Positions 1-10,300 of a stretch of 64,000 bases of DNA are shown here, piece after piece. Numbering within the stretch: position 1 is the first letter of the stretch; each line of letters opens with the position of its first letter. A model generated the notes under the pieces. The model had not been told where the DNA came from and made no database searches. It saw nothing but the letters and a program-made list of their open reading frames with translations. Made by a program: the position numbers and the translations under genes. Source of the stretch: Nitrospira sp. (lineage in GTDB: Bacteria > Nitrospirota > Nitrospiria > Nitrospirales > Nitrospiraceae); assembly GCA_022226935.1 (NCBI GenBank), contig CP092081.1, forward strand, positions 1,164,734 through 1,228,733, read 5' to 3'.

Positions 1-1
1 A

Positions 2-859
2 GCCAGCCTGAGGTCGAGCGCGCTGGTGCGTGAAATCGAACGCACCCGCGACGATCTGGATCGATCCCACCGCCTCCTGTCCGCCAAACAAGCCGAACTG
101 GAGAGCGAGCTGCAATCGGCCGCGGAGTTCGTCCGGGCGCAATTGCCTCTGCCCGGTATACCGGCCGCGGGAGTCAGCATGCAGTGGGCCTATCAGCCGT
201 CCCTCGCCCTGGGCGGGGACCTGTTTCAAGTCTGCTCCTGGGGAGCCGATGCTCTCGGATTATACATTCTTGACGCCTCGGGGCACGGAGTGGCCGCCGC
301 TTTGCGCGCCGTTGCGCTCATGAGTTTTCTGCGTGAAGACAATCTCGCGAAAGCGGTCGGGAGTCTGGACCCTGGGGCCATTATTACGGAAGCGAACCGT
401 TTATTTCCGCTGACGCCGGATGGGGAATATTTCACGTTATGGGTGGGGCGGCTGGACATCTCCTCGCGCATGCTGTCCTATGCCACCGCGGGTCATAGCG
501 GAGCGTTTCTGCAGGGCGCCGGCAACGGATCCCGATGGCTGTCCATGGCCAGCCTTCCTTTAGGATTCGACCCGCACAGTATGTTTGAAAGCATGCATAC
601 CCCGCTTCTCTCGCTCGACCGTCTGTATTTGCTGAGCGACGGCATCTATGAAGCCCCGTCGCCGACCGGGGAACTTTGGGGGCGAGATCGCTTGCAAGCG
701 ACGCTGGAAGCGCACCGGAGTCATAGTCTTGGGCAGAGCATCGCCGACACCATGGCGACGGCCCGGCAATGGCTGGCGGGGGATATTTTCCCGGACGACG
801 TGGCCTTGTTGGGTTTGGAAATGTTGGAGAACCCCGCCTGCCAAAAGGAGAGGGCGTGA
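2..859 (+). CDS. PP2C/SpoIIE-type serine phosphatase (5' end cut by window edge)
   Basis: Phosphatase of the RsbU/SpoIIE family, which dephosphorylates anti-anti-sigma or similar partner proteins. The first visible residues are a charged coiled coil of the type that links a sensor or receiver domain to the catalytic domain. The metal-binding PP2C motifs follow in order: GGDLFQV, LYILDASGHG, ATAGHSGAFL, LLSDGIYEA and the terminal DDVALLGL. The frame is open to the left edge with no stop, and the GTG at 26 has no clear ribosome site, so the true start and an N-terminal domain lie outside the window. The stop overlaps the next start (ATGA), so it is translationally coupled to the Hpt gene. The family call is secure; the partner proteins are inferred from the neighbours. 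Confidence 0.9.
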   Translation, partial: ASLRSSALVREIERTRDDLDRSHRLLSAKQAELESELQSAAEFVRAQLPLPGIPAAGVSMQWAYQPSLALGGDLFQVCSWGADALGLYILDASGHGVAAALRAVALMSFLREDNLAKAVGSLDPGAIITEANRLFPLTPDGEYFTLWVGRLDISSRMLSYATAGHSGAFLQGAGNGSRWLSMASLPLGFDPHSMFESMHTPLLSLDRLYLLSDGIYEAPSPTGELWGRDRLQATLEAHRSHSLGQSIADTMATARQWLAGDIFPDDVALLGLEMLENPACQKERA

Positions 860-1218
860 TGGAGTCGCAACCGGTCATGGACCTTGCCGCCGCCTTGGAT
901 CGTTTGGACGGAGACCACGAACTCTTTCTCACCCTCGCCGGCCTCTTTGTCGAGCGCTCGGGACAGGCGCTGAGCGCCCTCCAGACAGCGCTCTCGGCAC
1001 AGGATCTTCCTGTGCTGGTCAAGGAGGCGCACAAATTAAAAGGATCGGCCATGGAGTTTTGTGCCCGTCCCGCCGTCGCCGCCGCCGCACACCTTGAGGA
1101 ATCCGCCCGGAAGGCTGCCGTGCAGGATCTCCCGGCAGCGGCCGACCAGGCTCGTGCGGAGGTCCAACGACTGACCGCCGCCCTGGTGGAGATCATGGAC
1201 AAAGGATTTCCCTCATGA
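859..1218 (+). CDS. Hpt (histidine phosphotransfer) domain protein
   Basis: A 119-residue single-domain phosphotransfer protein. It carries the Hpt signature HKLKGSA with the predicted phospho-histidine at about His58, and the rest is helical with alanine-rich stretches typical of the four-helix Hpt bundle. I chose the ATG at 859, which overlaps the upstream stop, over an upstream in-frame start because it begins exactly at the domain and fits the coupled operon. It overlaps the next gene by ATGA. It probably relays phosphate between a hybrid histidine kinase (not in the window) and a receiver such as the one encoded next. Confidence 0.88.
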   Translation: MESQPVMDLAAALDRLDGDHELFLTLAGLFVERSGQALSALQTALSAQDLPVLVKEAHKLKGSAMEFCARPAVAAAAHLEESARKAAVQDLPAAADQARAEVQRLTAALVEIMDKGFPS

Positions 1219-2114
1219 CTGGCCACGCCGCATCGCCCACGATGCTGGTCGTCGACTCCTCTGCCGAGATCTGGGCCCTCGTGATGGAGCAGGCCAAGCT
1301 CCGTGGCATCTCGGTCATCACAGCGCCTGATCCGCAGGTGGCCTTGGCGATGATCGATATGGCGATACCTCACATTCTCATGACCGATCTGTTCTTACCC
1401 AACCAGGGCGGGCTCACATTGATCCGTGACGTCCGCGCACGATCTGCCAAAACCGTGATCATTGCGAGCGGGGAGTCGGGGCAGATCGTCACGGCTCTTG
1501 AGGTCGTACGCGCGGGCGCAGGAGACTACCTGCAGAAGCCGGTGCTCGCGGAAGAACTGGGCTGGGCGCTGGACCGGGCGCTCCGGCAGATTCCATCGAC
1601 GATCGAAAACGTCCCTGGCATCGAACAGGCGGACTACCGTCTGGTGTTAGGCACCAATCCCGATCACGTCGAGGCCTGCGTGACCTGGTTGATCCAGCAG
1701 ACCGCGCTGTCGCTTCCCGAGATGCAGCGCCTGCACCTCCGCACCACGTTGATCGAACTCATCGTCAATGCCGTGGAACATGGCAGTCTTGAGATCTTGT
1801 ACCAGGAAAAACACGAGGCGTTGAGCACCGACCAGTTTGAGAGGCTGATTGCGGAGCGCCGCCGCCATCCGCGGTTTGCCAAGCGGCGTGTCGTGGTCCA
1901 AGCGGCGTATGACAAAGACCGCCGCCGCCTCCGCTATGCGATCACGGATGAGGGAAAAGGTTTTGCCTGGAACCGCTTTGTGGAGACTCCCGACCAACCC
2001 TGTGACAGCCGCCAGGCCAACGGCCGGGGGGTCTTTCTCGCCAAGACGTTTTTTCCTGACATGACCTACAACGAGCGCGGGACGGAGGTGACGTTTTCGG
2101 TGCCATTGCCCTGA
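1215..2114 (+). CDS. Receiver domain fused to HATPase (anti-sigma-type) domain
   Basis: 299 residues in two domains. Residues 8-125 form a CheY-like receiver with the phospho-acceptor at about Asp58 (LMTDLFLPN) and the conserved lysine at about 108 (YLQKPV). The usual acidic pair is reduced to DSS at 14-16. Residues 150-299 form a GHKL ATPase of the RsbW/anti-sigma kind, with an N-box (LIELIVNAVEHG), a G1 box (ITDEGKGFAW) and a glycine loop (NGRGVFLAK). There is no dimerisation/phospho-histidine helix, so it is not an ordinary histidine kinase. With the PP2C phosphatase and Hpt protein upstream it looks like a phosphorelay-controlled partner-switching unit. The target sigma or antagonist is not visible here. 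Confidence 0.88.
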   Translation: MTGHAASPTMLVVDSSAEIWALVMEQAKLRGISVITAPDPQVALAMIDMAIPHILMTDLFLPNQGGLTLIRDVRARSAKTVIIASGESGQIVTALEVVRAGAGDYLQKPVLAEELGWALDRALRQIPSTIENVPGIEQADYRLVLGTNPDHVEACVTWLIQQTALSLPEMQRLHLRTTLIELIVNAVEHGSLEILYQEKHEALSTDQFERLIAERRRHPRFAKRRVVVQAAYDKDRRRLRYAITDEGKGFAWNRFVETPDQPCDSRQANGRGVFLAKTFFPDMTYNERGTEVTFSVPLP

Positions 2115-2218
2115 GTGGCACGCTCCGGAATTGCTGAGGCTTGACGCGCTTCCTCCTCGCGGTTTATCTTCCCCTCGCTGATTCCATGAACAACTGAGTG
2201 CCACCCACGAGGCTCCCC

Positions 2219-2458
2219 ATGACTCGTCTCGCACGAGCGGTGTTTTTTCTCGCGGTCTGCTCTTTGGCGGCTGGTTGCAGCAGCGCCGAGTGGGTTCATC
2301 CCAATCGGCCGAAGGACCAGTTCACCCTGGACTATAACAAGTGTCAGGCCGACACCATGCGCGATCCCAAACTGCAGCAGGGCATTCAACTCCTGATCAT
2401 CCAAGCAACGGAACGCTGTGTGCAAAAGCAGGGCTGGCGGCTGGTGGAAAAAGAGTAG
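2219..2458 (+). CDS. Small lipoprotein of unknown function
   Basis: 79 residues. The N-terminus is a short lipoprotein signal (charged MTRLAR, hydrophobic core, lipobox LAAGC), so the mature protein should be membrane-anchored through Cys. The mature part contains WVHPNR and a cysteine-bearing YNKCQADT segment, plus a second cysteine near the end, a pattern seen in small envelope lipoproteins of Nitrospira-like bacteria. I preferred the ATG at 2219, with GAGG just upstream, over the GTG at 2198. It lies 105 bp after the signalling operon and ahead of the polysaccharide genes. No specific function can be assigned. Confidence 0.7.
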   Translation: MTRLARAVFFLAVCSLAAGCSSAEWVHPNRPKDQFTLDYNKCQADTMRDPKLQQGIQLLIIQATERCVQKQGWRLVEKE

Positions 2459-2578
2459 CGAGTCCCGGCTCAGATCTGCATGCGCGCCGACTTCCGGCGG
2501 AGGTTTCGGCCCCTCCCATTCGCTGCGTGACACCTTCTCCCCAAATTCTTTACGTCGCTCGTTTTCGCGTCGTTTTTG

Positions 2579-2609
2579 TTGACGGATGGACCAAGGTTCG
2601 TTATGTAAT
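2579..2609 (+). promoter_or_regulatory. Possible sigma-70-type promoter upstream of wecB
   Basis: TTGACG (2579-2584) matches the -35 consensus at five of six bases. A TATGTAAT stretch follows, giving either TATGTA at a 17-bp spacing or TGTAAT at 19 bp. It lies about 50 bp before the wecB start in an otherwise gene-free 200-bp gap. Only sequence resemblance supports it. Confidence 0.3.
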
Positions 2610-2656
2610 GAACTGATCGACCATCTACCATCCGCCGCCGTACAGGAAACCATGCC

Positions 2657-3757
2657 ATGACACGCATCGATCTCATCGCCGGAGCGCGCCCGAATTTTAT
2701 GAAAATTGCGCCAATCATCGACGCGCTGCATGCCGCGCAGTCGCGTGGGGGCCACCTTCGTTTTCGACTTATTCATACTGGGCAACACTACGACCGCGCC
2801 ATGTCGGGCAGTTTTTTCGAGGAATTGGGCATCCCTGATCCGGACATCAATCTGGAAGTCGGGTCCGGCACGCAAGCCGAACAAACGGCCGCCATCATGG
2901 TGAACTATGAGAAAGTTCTGGTCAAAGACAGAAGCCACCTCTGCCTGGTCGTCGGGGACGTGACCTCGACCATGGCCTGTTCGATTGTGGCCCGCAAAAT
3001 GGGAATTCCCGTGGCCCATGTGGAGGGCGGCATCCGCTCGCACGATTGGACCATGCCGGAGGAGATCAATCGCGTCGTCACGGATTCCATCACCAATTGG
3101 TTCTTCACGACGAGTGATACGGCCAATGACAATTTGCGGCGAGCCGGCGTGGCAGACGACCGCATTTTTTTCGTCGGCAATACCATGATCGACACGCTGC
3201 TCAAACACGCGGACCGGTTGCGGCCGCCGGCCTGCTGGAGCGCTCTCGCCTTGAAACCGAACCACTACTTTGTCGTCACGTTGCATCGTCCAGCAAACGT
3301 GGACGGCGAGCAGCAACTCCTTGGATTGTTGCGAGCCATCGCGGAGGGCACGCAAGGCTTGCCGGTGATCTTTCCGGTACATCCGCGAACCGCCAAGAAT
3401 CTCCGTGAAGCCGGGCAGGCGCTTCCGTCGCTGCACTATGTCGATCCGTTGGGGTATTTGGAATTCAACTATCTGGTAAAACATGCCAAGGGTGTGATCA
3501 CCGATTCAGGCGGCATCACCGAGGAAACGACCGTGCTCGGCGTTCCCTGCTTGACCTTGCGCGATAACACCGAACGACCCGAAACGGTGACGATCGGCAC
3601 CAATGAACTGATCGGCACCGATCCTGCGAAACTGGCTCCCGCGTTGCAACGATTGATGTCAGGGCAGTGGAAGAAAGGGGCCATCCCTCCGCTGTGGGAT
3701 GGGAAGACGGCCGAGCGGATCGTGGAACAGCTGGAGGCACTGCTCGTACGAAGGTGA
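2657..3757 (+). CDS. wecB: UDP-N-acetylglucosamine 2-epimerase (non-hydrolysing)
   Basis: 366 residues, the normal length for the non-hydrolysing epimerase that interconverts UDP-GlcNAc and UDP-ManNAc. The N-terminus has the family start LIAGARPNFMKIAPI. The catalytic acidic residues lie in VVGDVTSTMA, HVEGGIRSHD and MPEEINR, and the UDP-binding C-terminal half has HPRTAKN and DSGGITEETT. The product feeds cytoplasmic synthesis of ManNAc-containing surface polysaccharide. It is the first gene of the polysaccharide block and converges with the heparinase-like gene downstream. Confidence 0.93.
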   Translation: MTRIDLIAGARPNFMKIAPIIDALHAAQSRGGHLRFRLIHTGQHYDRAMSGSFFEELGIPDPDINLEVGSGTQAEQTAAIMVNYEKVLVKDRSHLCLVVGDVTSTMACSIVARKMGIPVAHVEGGIRSHDWTMPEEINRVVTDSITNWFFTTSDTANDNLRRAGVADDRIFFVGNTMIDTLLKHADRLRPPACWSALALKPNHYFVVTLHRPANVDGEQQLLGLLRAIAEGTQGLPVIFPVHPRTAKNLREAGQALPSLHYVDPLGYLEFNYLVKHAKGVITDSGGITEETTVLGVPCLTLRDNTERPETVTIGTNELIGTDPAKLAPALQRLMSGQWKKGAIPPLWDGKTAERIVEQLEALLVRR

Positions 3758-3839
3758 CGAGAGCGGTTCGTGTGATTCTCCACGCCAACCGGAAAGGCTT
3801 GGAGTGCAGTCAGCGCAAGGACGGCACAGCAGAGCCGCG

Positions 3840-5714
3840 CTACGAGATGATGCGCACACGAGTCATGAATTCATGCGGTATCGGACCGGTATATTCGACT
3901 CGTAGCGTTGTGATCGGATGTTTCGATCCGTACAGCGCCGAGGCCCATCCGCCGACCGGTTGCACCGTCCCCTCACACAGCGTGCTCGTGCCGCCTTCGA
4001 CGGTAAGCAGCAGCGGAGGATCACACCCTTCCAAACGATAACCTCCCTCAACGGGGATCGGCCGGCATCCTAAGTGCCAGTTCAGTTCAACATGATGCGT
4101 GCCGGTGCCCGTCAGCCAGTCCCAGATCATCCAGGAGCCGGGCGGCTCATACGAGACTCCCCGCAAATGAGTCACCCCTAACCGTTCCTTGTATCCATAG
4201 TGTCTGGCGATGACGGTTATTTTTCCCTCCGGCGTCTCGTCTTTGTACACGAGATGCGTATCGAAGGGCAGGGACCACGCCATCGGCCCGTCTTGTATGG
4301 CCTGGTCCAGTCCGTCGACCGTCACCGTATTGTGAGCGCGGGTCCCACGAAAATATCTCCGCCACTCTTCCTGGCCGGTGAAGGTATAGGTACCGGGGTC
4401 GATCAACACATCCCGTGAGCCGACTTGGAGGAACAAAGAGAGCGCATCCGCATGCCCGTGCGTATAGCGAGGAGCCATGCCCAACGGGCCGTGATCAAAA
4501 ATCGCTTTTTCATGTTTCCGGCCACGGATAATCGAATAGCCGGATAGATGAAAGGTCGTCAGACCGGGAGCTTGCACCTTGGTGCTCCCGGAAAAATGCA
4601 TGGAAGAAGACAGCGCGCACTCATGTTCGCCTTCGCCGATCGGAGGAAGGCTGCCATCAGCGGAACTGCGAAACTCACTGAGAAACTCGCGGCTACGGGC
4701 GAATACCTGGCGGATCTTGTCCGGAACCGACGCCTCCTGACGATCGAGCAACGCCAACACCATCCCGTAGAGATCCGTGGAGAACTGCAGGTAGCCGAGG
4801 CCCTGTTCCTGACCGCCGCCGTCGTGACTGATGTGCCGCGGAGTTTCTTCTTCCAATAAATAGTGTCCAAACGCGAGCCATCGCTCAGCCATGTCCATTT
4901 CAGGGAACAGACTACCGGCATAGATCAATGCCACCGCCGCGGCGAGCGTGTCGTGCGGCGTGGTCAAGCGGAGCGACAGCCGTTTCCGGATCAATTCAGC
5001 ATGACCGGAAATAAGGGTCAACAGCGCCGGCCACACTGCGCTCGTGCCGGGCAGGCAGGGGCGGAGGAGATCGACAGCATGGCAGACAGCCAGAAGGCGG
5101 AGTGCACATTCCGCCGGAGCGATATAGTGGATGCCTTTCAAAAACGGATTGGCCTCGACCCACGACACAACTTGAGCTTCTACCGTGGCTGCGGCGCGTC
5201 GCCGCACGGACGCTTCGGCATGCTCCACCCACACAGCCAGGAGCGCGAGGTGCTGAAGGCGCGCAGGCTCCCATGCAATGCGAATGTCTCCGCAGGGATT
5301 GCCGGGATGAATCGGAATATCCGCGAAAAACCTCCGCGGCCACATGGCTCCGGTATCCGGCGCTTTGTGCCAGCAGGAACCTTCGCGGTCCCAGGTCCAG
5401 GTATACCCGAAGACCGTTGCGCTACCTTTCAGCAAGACCTCAATCTGTCCGTCATCGGGGGGGAGAGACCAAGGCAGAGGAGGCAGTACGGGCGACGGAC
5501 TTGTGCAGAAGGAGTAGCGCGACACGTCCTGCGCGGTAAATATTCGATGCAGTGAGCGCCGCCCCAGTCCCTGACGCAAGTGAAGGAGCGAAAACACGGC
5601 CCGTTCCCTCGCGTACCTCCACCATTCCACACGACCGGGACCGGCCAGCGCTTTCACCGATGAGGCGAGGCGGTGAGGAAGTGCATCGGGATTGAATGAC
5701 AACGTGACGCGCAA
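3840..5714 (-). CDS. Heparinase II/III family protein
   Basis: 624 residues with the layout of heparinase II/III-like polysaccharide lyases. An N-terminal alpha/alpha toroid (residues about 60-380) precedes a beta-sandwich with the conserved HGHADALSLFLQ and DPGTYTF motifs, including the lyase histidine. Family members near exopolysaccharide loci cleave or trim uronic-acid-containing polymers. The predicted start is TTG at 5714 with AAGG eight bases upstream. An internal GTG near 5658 is an alternative, and I see no strong signal peptide with either. It runs against its neighbours, divergent from gmd and convergent with wecB. The substrate is not determinable from sequence. Confidence 0.85.
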   Translation of the reverse strand: MRVTLSFNPDALPHRLASSVKALAGPGRVEWWRYARERAVFSLLHLRQGLGRRSLHRIFTAQDVSRYSFCTSPSPVLPPLPWSLPPDDGQIEVLLKGSATVFGYTWTWDREGSCWHKAPDTGAMWPRRFFADIPIHPGNPCGDIRIAWEPARLQHLALLAVWVEHAEASVRRRAAATVEAQVVSWVEANPFLKGIHYIAPAECALRLLAVCHAVDLLRPCLPGTSAVWPALLTLISGHAELIRKRLSLRLTTPHDTLAAAVALIYAGSLFPEMDMAERWLAFGHYLLEEETPRHISHDGGGQEQGLGYLQFSTDLYGMVLALLDRQEASVPDKIRQVFARSREFLSEFRSSADGSLPPIGEGEHECALSSSMHFSGSTKVQAPGLTTFHLSGYSIIRGRKHEKAIFDHGPLGMAPRYTHGHADALSLFLQVGSRDVLIDPGTYTFTGQEEWRRYFRGTRAHNTVTVDGLDQAIQDGPMAWSLPFDTHLVYKDETPEGKITVIARHYGYKERLGVTHLRGVSYEPPGSWMIWDWLTGTGTHHVELNWHLGCRPIPVEGGYRLEGCDPPLLLTVEGGTSTLCEGTVQPVGGWASALYGSKHPITTLRVEYTGPIPHEFMTRVRIIS

Positions 5715-6061
5715 TGACGAACCTTACGGGGCGAGTCTGAATGAAACCGGTGAGCAAGGCTCTGTCCATTCGACCGTGAAAGTGTTCAATGTGACAGTGG
5801 CACAGTACCTTCGTCAGAGGCTCAGGTCAATGCCGAAAAACCACGTATCAACCGTCACCATGTGCGACACAACCGTATCAGCAGAAGAGACACGTGCGTC
5901 AGAATGAGACAGTCACTGTATGGATTTTCAGTCGGAGACGGACGGCACTAACACTACGTAAACGAATTGTGATAAGGATCAGCTTCTCTCGGTGCAGATC
6001 AGCCGACAGTGCGCGACGCACCGGCCATGTCCTTCTCAACAAACCAGGAGAATGCGAGAGC
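5715..6061. other. Divergent intergenic region without a gene
   Basis: 347 bp between the minus-strand heparinase-like gene and plus-strand gmd. Short reading frames here lack ribosome sites and recognisable protein features. It presumably holds both divergent promoters, but I see no convincing -35/-10 pair. A TGGCAC at about 5797 resembles half of a sigma-54 promoter but lacks the matching GC element at the required distance. Confidence 0.5.
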
Positions 6062-7117
6062 GTGAAAAAGGCACTGATCACGGGAATCAGCGGACAAGAC
6101 GGGTCATATCTGGCGGAATTACTGCTGGCCAAAGGCTACGAAGTTCACGGGATTGTCCGCCGCTCTAGTTCGCTTAACACCGCCCGGATTGATGGCATAT
6201 ATCAGGACCCCCACGTGCCGGAGGCACGGTTGCGACTTGTATACGGAGACCTGAACGACGCGAGTTCTCTTAATCGTATTCTGCGGACCATTCAACCGGA
6301 TGAAATTTACAACCTGGGGGCACAGAGCCACGTGCGCGTGAGCTTCGACATTCCGGAGTACACGGCTGAAGTCACCGCACTGGGGACCGTCCGCCTCTTA
6401 GAGGCAATCCGGGAATCGGGCATCAAACCCAAGTTCTACCAGGCCTCATCCAGTGAAATGTTCGGCAAGGTGCAGGAGATTCCGCAACGGGAGACCACGC
6501 CATTTTACCCGCGCAGTCCCTATGGCGCAGCCAAGATGTACGGCCATTGGATTACGGTGAACTATCGCGAGGCCTACAATCTGTTTGCCTGTAGCGGCAT
6601 TCTCTTCAATCACGAGTCCCCACGGCGTGGAGAGACATTCGTCACGAGAAAGATTACTCGCGCCGCAGCACGCATCAAATTGGGTGTCCAGAAGGAACTA
6701 TTCCTCGGCAATCTCGATGCCAAGCGAGATTGGGGATTTGCGGGGGACTACGTGCAAGCCATGTGGATGATGCTGCAAGCCGAACAGCCGGACGACTATG
6801 TCATCGCGACTGGGGAGACCCATACGGTGCGCGAGTTCCTCGACCGCGCGTTCGGCCACCTCGATCTCGACTGGAAGCGCTACATCAAAATCGATCCGCG
6901 CTACTACCGGCCCACCGAAGTCGACCTCTTGATCGGCGATGCATCCAAGGCCAAGCGGACGCTCGGATGGGAACCGAAGGTCTCGTTTGAAGAGTTAGTG
7001 ACCATGATGGTGGACGCGGACGTGCGCGCAGAGCGGCAGACGTTGGAAGGCATGAGGGGAGGGCCTGGCCAACATGAGTGGTTCACGCAGCAGTCTCAAA
7101 AAATGACAGCACGATGA
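6062..7117 (+). CDS. gmd: GDP-mannose 4,6-dehydratase
   Basis: 351 residues. It converts GDP-D-mannose to GDP-4-keto-6-deoxy-D-mannose, precursor of fucose, rhamnose or perosamine-type sugars. It has the NAD(P)-binding [12 protein letters not shown] motif at the N-terminus, the SDR catalytic YGAAK, and the Gmd-specific stretch [17 protein letters not shown] start it at GTG 6062 because the GxxGxxG motif normally begins within 10 residues of the N-terminus and AGGAG lies 11 bases upstream. The frame is open to 5894 but those residues look non-coding. No partner reductase or epimerase (Fcl, Rmd, Per) is in the window, so the final sugar is unknown. Confidence 0.93.
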   Translation: MKKALITGISGQDGSYLAELLLAKGYEVHGIVRRSSSLNTARIDGIYQDPHVPEARLRLVYGDLNDASSLNRILRTIQPDEIYNLGAQSHVRVSFDIPEYTAEVTALGTVRLLEAIRESGIKPKFYQASSSEMFGKVQEIPQRETTPFYPRSPYGAAKMYGHWITVNYREAYNLFACSGILFNHESPRRGETFVTRKITRAAARIKLGVQKELFLGNLDAKRDWGFAGDYVQAMWMMLQAEQPDDYVIATGETHTVREFLDRAFGHLDLDWKRYIKIDPRYYRPTEVDLLIGDASKAKRTLGWEPKVSFEELVTMMVDADVRAERQTLEGMRGGPGQHEWFTQQSQKMTAR

Positions 7118-7359
7118 GGCTCAGTTCCTGTCTGAGATTGATCGTGCAGTCCTATTTCCCGCACCCTCTGAATGAAGAACAGGCGAGACATCGATACCCA
7201 ATGGTCACCGATCCCCGTTATCCGCCATCGCACGGTCAGAGTTCGTGAGTCCGCATCCCATGTGCTGTAAGCCCCCCCGAATCAGAAAGCTGCAACAGGG
7301 AAATTATGCGTGCCTAGGCACTCACGTTCTCTTTATCGTCTCGTACGGGCAGGGGAACA

Positions 7360-10300
7360 ATGGGGACTGAGCAACATTCTTCTCAGATGAAACACCTCAT
7401 ACCTAAACAGATACTCGCGGAGGCGATCCTAGCCCTTCTGTTTGCGTCGATTGCCGCGAGTGTCTTTTACACACTGTATGGGCAACATGATACCGCGCTG
7501 CTCACCGAGATCAACGATGTGTGGTTTCAAAGTGACCTCAAGAGGGTATTCGAGAACATGACGGACCGCTTCGCTCGGGGTCACTATCGAGTGAAAGTAC
7601 ATCCGCTCCATTCACTTCTCACATATTCTCCCACGCTCGTCCTCCAGAAGATGGGGTTCGACCCATTGCACGCGGTACAGATCGTCACCGCCGGCATCGC
7701 AGGAGGATACCTCGTCGCCGTCTATGCCTTACTCAGGGTAGTCGGTTGCTTGCGAGTGGATGCATTCGTCTTCTCACTCTTAGGAGCCTGCAGCACGGCA
7801 GCACTCTTCTGGCTGTCTGTTCCGGAATCATATGGTCTGGGTGCCAGCAGTATCACCATCGGCCTCCTGTTGGCGGCCACAGCCACTCATCGCCGGCAAG
7901 CTCAGTGGAAGTATGTTGTGGTCAGCGCATTGACCCTCAGCATAACCGTCACGAACTGGATGGTAGGGATACTCGTCACCCTCACGGCGTATACCCTCAG
8001 ACGCGCAGTGATCATTACGCTCATCGCGTTTTCCCTGGTCGCTCTCTTGTGGGGGCTCGAAAAACAGATCTTTCCGACGGCGGTGTTCTTTGTCGGCGAT
8101 CGGGAGGAGGGACGCTATCTTTTCTGGCCCACGATCACGAGAATCCTATCGGTAATCGACACCCTATTCTTCCATACGATGGTCTCTCCGACCATTACCA
8201 TCGCAGGCACGACAGGTCTCGGCTGGCCGTTATTGAGTATGCAAACCTCAACACCTGGTTCGTCCGGTGTGCTCGGCATGGTCGGAATCATCCTCTGGAG
8301 CCTGTTGTTGGGATTGGGTTTCTGGGCGCTGTTCTCCAGCAGAACGCCCCAGGCGATCCGGCTTGCCCTTGGCCTCACGGTCCTCGGCCAATGGGTCCTG
8401 CATACGCTGTATGGTGAAGAGACGTTTCTCTACGCACTGCATTTTCTCCCACTGCTGATCACTGTTGCTGCCCTCACAACATTGACCCATCTGCGTGGAC
8501 CGGCCATGGCACTTGCGCTCATGCTCATACCGATAGCCGGCGCGAACAACTGGCAGCAATTCAATGAGGCCATGACCCTAGCCGCTTCTCCTAGGCAGGA
8601 AGTCAAAATGCACATGCAAGCGCGACCGAAGGATCCATGGCCGCGCAGCGTCGGCCATGTCGTGCTTGCCCAGCCGGGGAGCCTGGAGGCCGAAAAGGCC
8701 TATCATGAGCCGGGTGGAAATTTCAGTCCCGGAGTGGGAACGTTTGGCATTTCACTGTGGATGACAGACACACAAGGGAAACCAACGGTGACGAGTGAGA
8801 CAACTCCGCTTGAAGCGCTCACACAATCATTTGTATGGACCGTTGGAGCCATCCTTCCCACAGTAAGAACGAGCACAGATTCATATGCCGCAGAATGGTC
8901 ACAACCAACGTGGGGAGAATGGCTCCTGGATCTCACCGTGCCGGACAAGGTGAGTCTTTTTCCTACCGTGATGATCCGCAGTGCCGGGCCGGCCGGAGGA
9001 CCGATCCGCGAGTTGGAGTGGAATGGGAAGTTTTTGCTCGTAAACGGGCGATGGTCTATTGCTGTGCACCCTATCCCCAGCGCCGTGCAACTGGGCGAGG
9101 AGACGAGAGTCGGCTGGGAATGGTCTGCAGGGGAAACCCGTCGTCTGGTAAGTCGGCAGGGATGGGCATTCGCTCGGATTGCGCTTGGAAAAGGAGCGCG
9201 GTGGACCGTACGTGTGCGCGACGAACAACCGAGTGGTACACCGGAGCACGTTGCGGAAAAGACGTCCGCCGACCTCCGACTCGATCTGCCTGACAAACGC
9301 TTTCAACAGAGCCTCGACTCGCAGATCGCTCACCTCATGATGGGACTGGTCGGAGGGGAAACACGACCCGGCGACCCCACGAACTACCCGCTCGCCTGGC
9401 AGCGGGATGGGGCCTATGCACTCGTCGCCCTGGCGCGCGCAGGAAAGCTTGAGACCGCACGACATCTCTCCAAACAGTTCGCCGAGAAAGATTTCTTTGG
9501 TGGATTCGGGCCGGAAGCCGATGCCCCGGGATTGTCCCTTTGGGCACTGAGCACGGTTGCCAGCCAACTGCGCCAGGAGGAGTTTGATCAATGGCTCTGG
9601 CCGCATATCAGCCGAAAAGCGACGTTGATCGAAACGATGCTTCGGACATCATCGAATCTGCACCAGAAAGTCGAGGGGCCGATCGTTCCAAAGTACAAAG
9701 GGAACCCGAACCTCTCGCTCGTTGCCGAGCCGACTCGAGACGGGCTGATCGTCGGCAAAATGGACCACCACCGTCCCATCTTGTTCGTCAACGCGATCAG
9801 CTACCGCGGCCTTATGGAGGCAGCGCAACTGGCCCATCGACTCCATCATGTCGAAGAAGCGCGCCGCTGGGCTTTCATGGCCGAGGGGATCCGGAAAGCC
9901 TGGGAAACTCAGTTCACGCCGCCTTTTACAGAGAATGACCGGACATTTATCAGTGCCCTCTGGCCGAGTTGGGTAGCGACCGCAACACGTCCTGCCCTTA
10001 AGCTGCTTGCTGAACAACGATGGCATGCGCGACATGATGACAATGACGCGTATACGACGACACCGCTCTGGACATATTTCGAGTTGGCGGAAACGCATCA
10101 ATGGCTATTCCTCGATCGCCCGGATCGCACCTGGGCGACAGTGAACTGGTTTTGGGACCACCAGAGCTCGCCAGGGCTGTACACCTGGTGGGAAGGCAAG
10201 GGGGAAGAGAACTCGTTCGGCAGATGGACACGTGTCCGCGGGTGGGTGGCGCCTCCTCACGTCACGCCGCACTACTGGACTGCGGCGGAAATGGCATTAC

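Noticed and set aside
3667-4041. Plus-strand frame of 124 codons overlapping the wecB end and the heparinase gene
   Set aside because: It is antisense to the strongly supported heparinase-like gene and its protein is low-complexity with no motif.
5797-5812. TGGCACAGTACCTTCG resembling a sigma-54 promoter before gmd
   Set aside because: The -12 GC dinucleotide is not at the required spacing after the GG.
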